64,000 nt of DNA. Origin: Pontederia crassipes (lineage: Eukaryota > Streptophyta > Magnoliopsida > Commelinales > Pontederiaceae). The DNA lies in assembly GCA_030549335.1 (NCBI GenBank), contig CM060191.1, positions 57,981,947 through 58,045,946 of the forward strand, given 5' to 3'. The notes under the pieces were generated by a model. That model was not told where the DNA came from. It made no database searches and saw only the letters and a program-made list of their open reading frames with translations. A program made the translations under genes and the position numbers. Shown one piece after another: positions 57,174 to 64,000 of the stretch. How positions within the stretch are numbered: position 1 is the first letter of the stretch; every line of letters starts with the position of its first letter.

Positions 57174-57839
57174 TCTTAGGACTAAACTAAATACATGGGG
57201 CAAATCATGAGTAATAGAAGATGATGCTATGACTCTAGCCAAATGAACCCAAAAGTCATGCAACTCTATTGTTAGAATCTATTCAAGGTTGATCGTATGA
57301 TCCACCCACCTTTCATGTGTTTCTCCATCTGGGTTCTCATTTTTCTCCCTTATTGGTCATTTCTAAAGGTCCCCCAACTTCAAAGGTGTGTCGACCATGT
57401 ACTTGTGTGCCTGGGTTATCCCTACGTGCTTTAGCATGATTTTGGCATCGTCTCCGATGGTCAATGGTGTTCTCGGGATATGATAACGAGTCCATACGAG
57501 GATGACATCATAGTGCATCATGAATATGACTATTATATTTACACTATACTATTTGACTTCCAATGTGACAGGAGGGTTAGAAATATGCTTCATAGAATAG
57601 AAGGTGCACAACAATGCTGTCACACTCATGCTATAATTCATAGCAATCAATGGAAGGTTTAATGTCTTAGCATAGCTATCAAAATACAAATGAATGTGTA
57701 GAACACAAGTCAAATAAAACTATGATTGGTAATCAGAGATAATGAGGGTACCTTTTGTATTTAGCATCTGCTAAATACATGTCCTAGTACAAAAGAATTC
57801 ACACCTCTCACACCCCTCTAGTCTTGACCACTTGATGCA
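57174..57839. other. Retroelement debris, no gene
   Basis: The - strand around 57380-57480 reads IPRTPLTIGDDAKIMLKHV, which looks retroelement-like but was not assigned. Nothing else recognised. Confidence 0.3.
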
Positions 57840-59400
57840 TACAAAATATAATATATTTTAGTTTATCACTTTAATTAATTTTTGTATAATATGATCATGG
57901 TATGCATCATTTTAAATAATTTTTAGTCATAATTCTGAATTTATTGATTCTGATTATTAATTCTTTGAATATTTTAACTAAGAAGGGATTTACTTAATTT
58001 TTATAATTATTTTGCAGGAAAAGCCGAATTGATGTCAAATGGTGGATTATCAGATGGATTATATCACTACAAGCTTCAATCACAAGCTGCCAAAGCATCA
58101 TAAGGTGCCAAATGCATTATGAGTTTTATCATTAGCCGAAACCTTATCAAAGATTTATCACTTTAATTGGATAAAATCTTACGTAGCAGGGGCGCCAACT
58201 TCCTTGCGGTTAAAGAAATGCTATATTATTTTGTTGGGCGTGAGATAAAGATAACTCCCTACATGACTGAAGTTTATTGGTCAATGATTGGACGTATGAC
58301 GTATAGAAGGCTGTGAAGATAAGAAGAATTCATCATGTTGACCGAGATTAGAAGAAGGGCGTGAAGATTTGAAGAATTTTATCGGAACGAATTTACTTTC
58401 AACTGTATGATATTAACGCCCGTAATCAACATGAATCACCTTTCACACCTATAAATACATGATGAATCGTTGATTACAAGGGTGCTTTGGAGCTTTATTT
58501 TCTTCCATAGTGAATCGTGAGCTTTGCAGGCTTCGACCAAAATAGAGAGTTGATCAGACGACTGATCCAAACATTCCGACGACATTCAAGGGATTCTGAT
58601 TTATTCTTGGTGTAATTCTCTCTATTATCATTTATATTTTGTTATTATCTCTCTGTAATTTCGGGATGAAATCCATGTTTTAGCTATTTTATTTTAAGAG
58701 ATTATTATAGAAGAGAAACATTGTGAACCCTTATTTTATTATTGAATTTCTTTTGATCAATTTTTAATTGTGTTTAATGCTTTTGATTTGATTATTTGAA
58801 TTTCTGAGTTAAGTAATTACTAGTTTGTGGACTACTTGATTTCATATTTTATTTAGTTAAATTAAATGATTTATTGTGAAATTAAAAATTGACATAGGTC
58901 TAATAACTAGTGTGTGGAGAATTAAATCTTTGTGGTCTATTAATCTATACTAGTTTGTGGAGTGATTAATAGTCTAGAATTTTCATATTAATGCATCTTA
59001 ATTTTAATTTCATCTGCATGAATACCAGTTTGTGAGACTTCATGTGGACTATGTGATTTTAGTCTTGTAAATTAATAACTTAGGAAAAATCCTAATCCTC
59101 CTTAAGAAATTTAATTTATCTTTTCTGGTTCACATATTTATCCTTAATTTGTTATCATCCTAAGACTTAACTTCAACACAATTATATTATCTTATTATTA
59201 TGTTAGTTTTAGTATTTTATTTTATAATTATAAAAATCTATTTTCAAAATCTATGTTTTTCCTCTCTTATTAATTTATAAAATTAAATATTTAGTTAATA
59301 ATATTCCTCATGGTTCGACATTTTTTACTCTTTTTTATTATATTACTTGAGCGACTAGTGTACTTGCTAGCGAATTTATTATGCTACATCGCATCACCAC
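57840..59400 (+). mobile_element. LTR-like sequence of an unassigned retrotransposon
   Basis: Has a TATA-like CTATAAATAC (about 58450), a downstream T-rich region, and an end with TTGAGCGACTAGTGTACTTG (about 59347), the style of some Gypsy LTR 3' ends. No paired LTR or coding region is visible. Confidence 0.35.
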
Positions 59401-59433
59401 TCCTCTGATAGTTTGGATAGTCATGAATGTAAT

Positions 59434-60609
59434 CATTGGAGCAAAGATTTAATGACATATAAAATTATATTTTGATGATACAAATATCGAAAGATTAAAG
59501 TTAAATGTTGAAAAAGTTTGAAGATAAAGGGATAACTTTATGCACTAAAATTGAATTAAATAATTGACTATGGTCTTATCATATTCTGGATGAATGATTA
59601 TATCACAGTTGTAGAGAATCCTATTAGCTATCCATAGAATCCAAGATTATTTAATTTGAATAATTATGCAAAAAGTTTTGCTCAAAATAGTGCAGGTCGG
59701 TCAATTTGCCGGTCGACAAAATGAAAGCCGATCGAGACAATACTGATTGACTGATCCAGTATACCGATCGACCGATCAATGCATAAGCTGCTAAGTTTAA
59801 TGATGGGATTATATCGGTTGATGTACCGATCGCCGATCAAGCGTAGAAGTTGAAGAAATCGTGCAATGGTCACATAGACCGGTCGGCCGGTCTAGATGTG
59901 CGATCGACCAGCCTTCGGGTCAAATGAACAGTAACGATTAGTTTTGAATGACAAAAATGTAAAATTAATTCTGGACAAATTTTTCACACAGTGAAGCCTA
60001 TAAAAGAAGTGTCAAAGCCAAAAGCAAAAGCATACATCCAAGCATTGAAGAAAAACTTCAAGTTATCAAAGAAAACATTTTCCTTGAGGTTTTTATTTTA
60101 AGTTTTCTTTTCTTTCTCTCTTCTCTTCTTGTGAGCATAGCATTGCAAAAGAGAGAAACATCTTGATCAAAAAAAATTGAGAGAGCTCCTATGTAAAAGA
60201 GGTTCCATACTTTTGAGCGAATGAAAAGATTAGCTTCGTAGAAGGAGAAGTTATCTTACCTCTCGAAGCGGAGAAATAGGCGGTGGTGTAAAGGGCTTTT
60301 TTCCTTACCTTATTTGGAACAAAGGAAGAAATTCTAGTGGAATCTCCGACGGTCTCGAAATTGAGAAGTCGGAGTAAGGATGTAGGCCAAGGTGTGGTCG
60401 AACCTCGTCAACACTATCGCGTTCATTGTGTTGGCATTCTCTCTCCCCCCCCCCTCCCTATAGTATTTTTTTTTGTGATCTGAATTGCTTTGATTTAAAA
60501 CAATTAAAGAATTGATTTTAAGCTTCTGCGATGTGTTTTTCATATAATTGAGATGTTCTTTTAAACACCAATTCACCTCCATCCTCTTGGTGACCTTTGG
60601 GATCCAACA
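59434..60609 (+). mobile_element. Probable solo LTR, Sirevirus-like Copia
   Basis: 1176 bp running from CATTGGAGCAAAG to GATCCAACA, with GTAAT directly outside on both sides (59429-59433 and 60610-60614). Related LTRs usually start TGTTGGAGC, so the first bases appear mutated. Includes a TATAAAAG box (59999) and the GATCGACCGATC-rich block shared with 16.4-17.8 kb. No polyprotein sequence adjoins it. Confidence 0.55.
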
Positions 60610-60799
60610 GTAATGACCAAATCTTCCATAGTGGATGCAAGCACTAGTCTTCCTTTGACATTCATCGGCATGAATTAGTCGACGTACTCACAAGTGCCTT
60701 CATTTTGAGTAGGTGGTTGGCTCTACAGTGGTGGCTATCGATGTGGTTGCGATGATTTTGTTGTTGCTATTGATTTCATTATTGAGAAGGTCTTTATTG

Positions 60800-61571
60800 T
60801 CAGGGTTTCCATGGAGGAGCATTGCAAGAGGCATAGGGCTTCTCATGATTATTGCGACGATTATCACGTCGCTCTAATCCCCTATATGAATGGAGATACT
60901 CCCATGTTTGCTCTACTCCGTGGGAGTATTGGTGCTTTCCCCTTCCATTCTCTTCCTGCTCTCTTTCATAATCCTTTTCTATTTTGGTCTTCAATTCTAT
61001 TGTATTCTTGAGAGTTTTGTAGTGGCCCGATAATGTATCCTTCCTTATTGTAGAGTTCAAACCTTGGGCGACTTGATCTGCTCTCTGACGTATGAGCATA
61101 AGGTGTTGTATTGTTCCAGTCGAGTGAAACTTTATGTGGTATTGTTGACTCATATGACCTTTGCATAGCGTATGAATCACCTCACATTTCTCAAACATTG
61201 TCTCTTTGGTGGTTCTCCACCAATCCATTGCACCCTCTATTAGGCGGCTCGCAGCATACAAGATCTTACGATAATTTCCACACTGCATGAGTGTAAACAT
61301 CTCCTTCATGTTGAGGATCCAATGCTCAGTCTTATCAAACTCTCTTTCCATCAAATTGTGGAGGGTGGAGCTTCAAAAATGTCTGAATGATATCCTTAAA
61401 GTACACTAACTTTTGTGGGGGTCTCCTGATGAGGTGATCGAAGCGGTGATGGTGATAATGGTGATGGCAATGGCTGGCTATCACCAACATGACTACCCTA
61501 AGCCATAGTATTGTTATCGTGGTGTTGTCCTCAGTTCGCGACCACATCTCTGACCATGACCTTTGCCTCAA
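60800..61571 (-). pseudogene. Ty3/Gypsy gag fragment, frameshifted
   Basis: Two - strand frames join around 61340: FLKLHPPQFDGKRV (61335-61571) then TEHWILNMKEMFTLMQC and EGAMDWWRTTKE (60800-61354). These are the PPxFDG and W-W landmarks of the retrotransposon gag (capsid) domain. One frameshift separates them and the nucleocapsid and pol are missing. Confidence 0.8.
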
Positions 61572-61815
61572 TCTCGCTGCTCAAATATTTATGGGCCCCT
61601 TTGGCCCTCTTATTACCAATGACATTATTCCCTTGGTCATTGACTCCATGGCCACACCCAACAACCGTACAGGTCATGATATACAAACATATTGAATTGT
61701 CAATAATAAGATAAACTATCTGAGTGCAATGATTCTTATTAAGATTTGATCGGATGGCGCAGTCACTTGTTTGTGATGTGTGCAAGAGACATCAAGGGAG
61801 ACTGATGTCATAAAT

Positions 61816-62075
61816 GTAACGTCCTCAAATCTCCCTTACCACATGACAATATTCAACCTTAGGGATGCTACGATGTTGACTTTGATTAATTCTTTGACCA
61901 AAACATCAAGTAAGCATACAACTTAAGATGATATTAATAAAAATGTCACTAAATGCAAAAGTCCAATAAAATCTCTAATATAAGTCGTATTACCAATATT
62001 CATCGATAGCTAAAGTAGAAGTCTAATAATGTAGAAACTCATCAATCATTATTTTGATCACCTGCAAGATCAATG
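61816..62075 (-). repeat. LTR end adjoining the - strand gag
   Basis: On the - strand the LTR ends GGACGTTACA at 61816. The next bases toward gag hold a weak primer-site-like ACATCAGTC. It shares blocks with 49060-49560. It stops near 62075 where different sequence begins. Confidence 0.45.
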
Positions 62076-62799
62076 CAGGGAAAATAAAGATAGACAAACG
62101 GATTGTGTCTGTGCTGATCAACTCGTGTTTGACCGTGCCACAGGGCGTGTCGTATCGAATTGGCATTACGCCGCCCTGACATGGCCCGTGCACAGCCAGG
62201 TCGAGTCATGCCGAGTCGGATGACCCATTTTTTTCCCTTCAATGTTTACAATTTTCAATTTACTTATTATTATATACATAATTAAAATGTATAATATAAT
62301 TTATAATACGATTATTCTATATATGACTTAGTGACTAACTACTTTAACTATTATATTATATAATAATTATATAGTTAAAATTTTAAATATGTTAACTAAC
62401 TGTCATTATTAAGTAAATTTGTAAAATGAATAATTAACTTATACTTTATGTGTAATATTAATTGGTAACTATTAATAAATATAGTAAATAATAAATAGTA
62501 ATATATTATATATAATTTATTGTATAATTCATAATAGTAGAATATCATATTAGTTATTAGTATAAGTCTATTAGTAGTGTCATAGTATAGGTAGAAAGTA
62601 CTAATTTACTATATACTAAAGTAGTAATGGACACCGAGATCTATGTGCTTTAGCTATTTTAGTCTACGTCAACAAGAGTTTTATTATTATTTATTCTTAT
62701 GAAATAAGAAAAAATGTAATTTTTTTAAAAAAAAATTAAAACTACATGTCTACAACATAAATTTTATGAAGGAGGCGTCCTTTTCATCATCAACTTCCA
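62076..62799. other. Possible hAT terminal region, no gene
   Basis: 62100-62230 is GC-rich with words such as GGCCCGTGCACAGCC and GAGTCATGCCGAGTCGG, of a type common near plant hAT element ends. 62240-62780 is AT-rich without features. Confidence 0.25.
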
Positions 62800-64000
62800 T
62801 GTATGATAATATGGATTTCTAACATTGTGTCTAGATATCTATATCAAATCAATCTTTAAGGAATATACAAACCTCCATCGACCTAGAATTCTTCTCTCAT
62901 CCAAAATGATAGTACCTACAAAAAAAATATTTTGACGCCACTGTAGACATAGGATCAGTTAAAAGATTCCAAATTAAGGCAGAGAGAATTGAATGCATAT
63001 GACCATTTAATCTTCACTAGGTCAAAACATCGATATCACTATCAACCTTGCAATTCATTATACAAAGGGGCAGCTAAACTAGATGAACTTTCATCCTAAC
63101 TTCTTGATGTGTCCTTCTTAATAGAAGATATGAATTTAAAAATTGATTTATTATTACAAGGTCTGGATACTACCGTTGGACGTGATGAAGATGCTTGCTC
63201 TCTACGTACACAAAATTTTGCTTCATAAATATTATATAATCCATTTATTATATTTTCATAATAATAATTTGGATTAATAAAATCATTAGTTTGTAATTTA
63301 GGATGATTTAATGTTCGAGAAAATAATTCTTAATCTCTCTTATGTACCATTTAGGACCAGATCCTTTATATTTAGGATCTATTATCATTGCTAAAATTTT
63401 TATGATGGTAAACTATTTCAATATTATAAAAAAATGATGCTATCAAATAAATTATTTCATAAAATTCATTTGATAATTCGCATTTTTCATTAAATGAATT
63501 TATCATTTCTTGAAGTTGATTAATTATTAAATGTGAAGTAGGGGAGTAAATGACATATAATTCTAAATTAGCATTGTAAAAAATTTGTAATAGTTCCATA
63601 ACTGTGTTAGCAACATCTCATTCCAAATCAATAATTCAAGCTGCTATACATGGTATCACAATCAAAATATAATTATCGAGTGAATGTCTAAATTGAATAC
63701 AAAATTTAAGCATTTTATAAGTACTATTTCATCTTGTAGAAACATGAATGTTCAATTTTTTATATGAAATATTATAAGGATGACAAAATTCTTTAAATGT
63801 TTGTCTTCTAGGTCAAGGGAATGTAAATTTACAATTACTGCTATAAGATTTTCAAGTACTCTAACAACTACTTTTAATAATTTTTTAACACATAAGTTAA
63901 TAACATTATATGCACATCTTTGATGAAAAAGTAAAGGAAGATTTAATCTTTGAATTAAAATTGTACAACATAATTATTAACACTTGCATTATCAAGAGTA
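62800..64000 (-). pseudogene. hAT-superfamily transposase, decayed, truncated by window edge
   Basis: On the - strand, in several frames: FHQRCAYNVINLCVKKLLK (about 63920), HVSTR-stop-NSTYKMLK (about 63740), NANLELYVIYSPTSHLI (63500-63580), ILAMIIDPKYK (about 63380) and a C-terminal STVASKYFF ... IILDERRILGR (about 62900). These follow the order of plant hAT (DAYSLEEPER/RICESLEEPER-like) transposases: RWNSTY region, YPTSN region, LDPRYK, hATC dimerisation domain. Several stops and frameshifts show it is inactive. The N-terminal part lies beyond the window. Confidence 0.8.

Overview
The window is a gene-poor, transposon-rich stretch of a plant nuclear genome, very probably a monocot. Three protein-coding genes can be supported: a DUF760-family gene (about 4.2-6.9 kb, + strand), a GH3 acyl-acid amido synthetase gene (8.6-11.1 kb, - strand) and a PHD-finger/homeodomain gene of the HAT3.1/PRH/HOX1A type (42.4-47.9 kb, + strand). 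The GH3 exons are very GC-rich in an AT-rich neighbourhood, which suggests a commelinid monocot (grass, ginger, banana or palm group). The species cannot be fixed from sequence alone. There are no prokaryotic features, CRISPR arrays, rRNA genes or intact tRNA genes.

Layout. 0-1.5 kb: decayed RTE-clade LINE with a (TTG)n tail. 1.5-4.2 kb: small repeats and LTR-like debris. 4.2-7.3 kb: DUF760 gene. 8.6-11.4 kb: GH3 gene with a readable promoter (TATA box, a perfect palindrome of two TGTCGG auxin-response half sites, an ACGT palindrome and a TGTCTC element). 12.0-15.1 kb: a (CT)96(CA)11 microsatellite, a 911-bp foldback MITE with a perfect 9-bp target duplication, another palindromic repeat and a hAT-like MITE. 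16.4-26.5 kb: a Sirevirus-like LTR fragment, a 1.4-kb tandem duplication and a decayed Ty1/Copia element on the - strand. 27.1-29.7 kb: a GC-rich palindromic unit with minisatellites, a 21-bp perfect hairpin and a possible tRNA-derived SINE. 30.7-31.6 kb and 37.8-40.7 kb: degenerate tandem arrays, the second extremely AT-rich. 41.2-48.3 kb: PHD-homeodomain gene whose introns hold several short retro-insertions. 49-62 kb: LTR retrotransposon material, including a Ty3/Gypsy element bounded by 5-bp target duplications, a probable solo Sirevirus-like LTR and a - strand Gypsy gag. 62.8-64 kb: decayed hAT transposase running off the window end.

The three genes do not form a functional cluster. The most noteworthy signals are structural. 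One is a series of tail-only retro-insertions, some just 13-20 bp long, each flanked by 12-17-bp target duplications. Another is an RTE-tail insertion that appears to have copied 28 nt of neighbouring DNA at its 5' end. A third is the compact palindromic auxin-response architecture upstream of GH3. No clearly new biochemical system was found.
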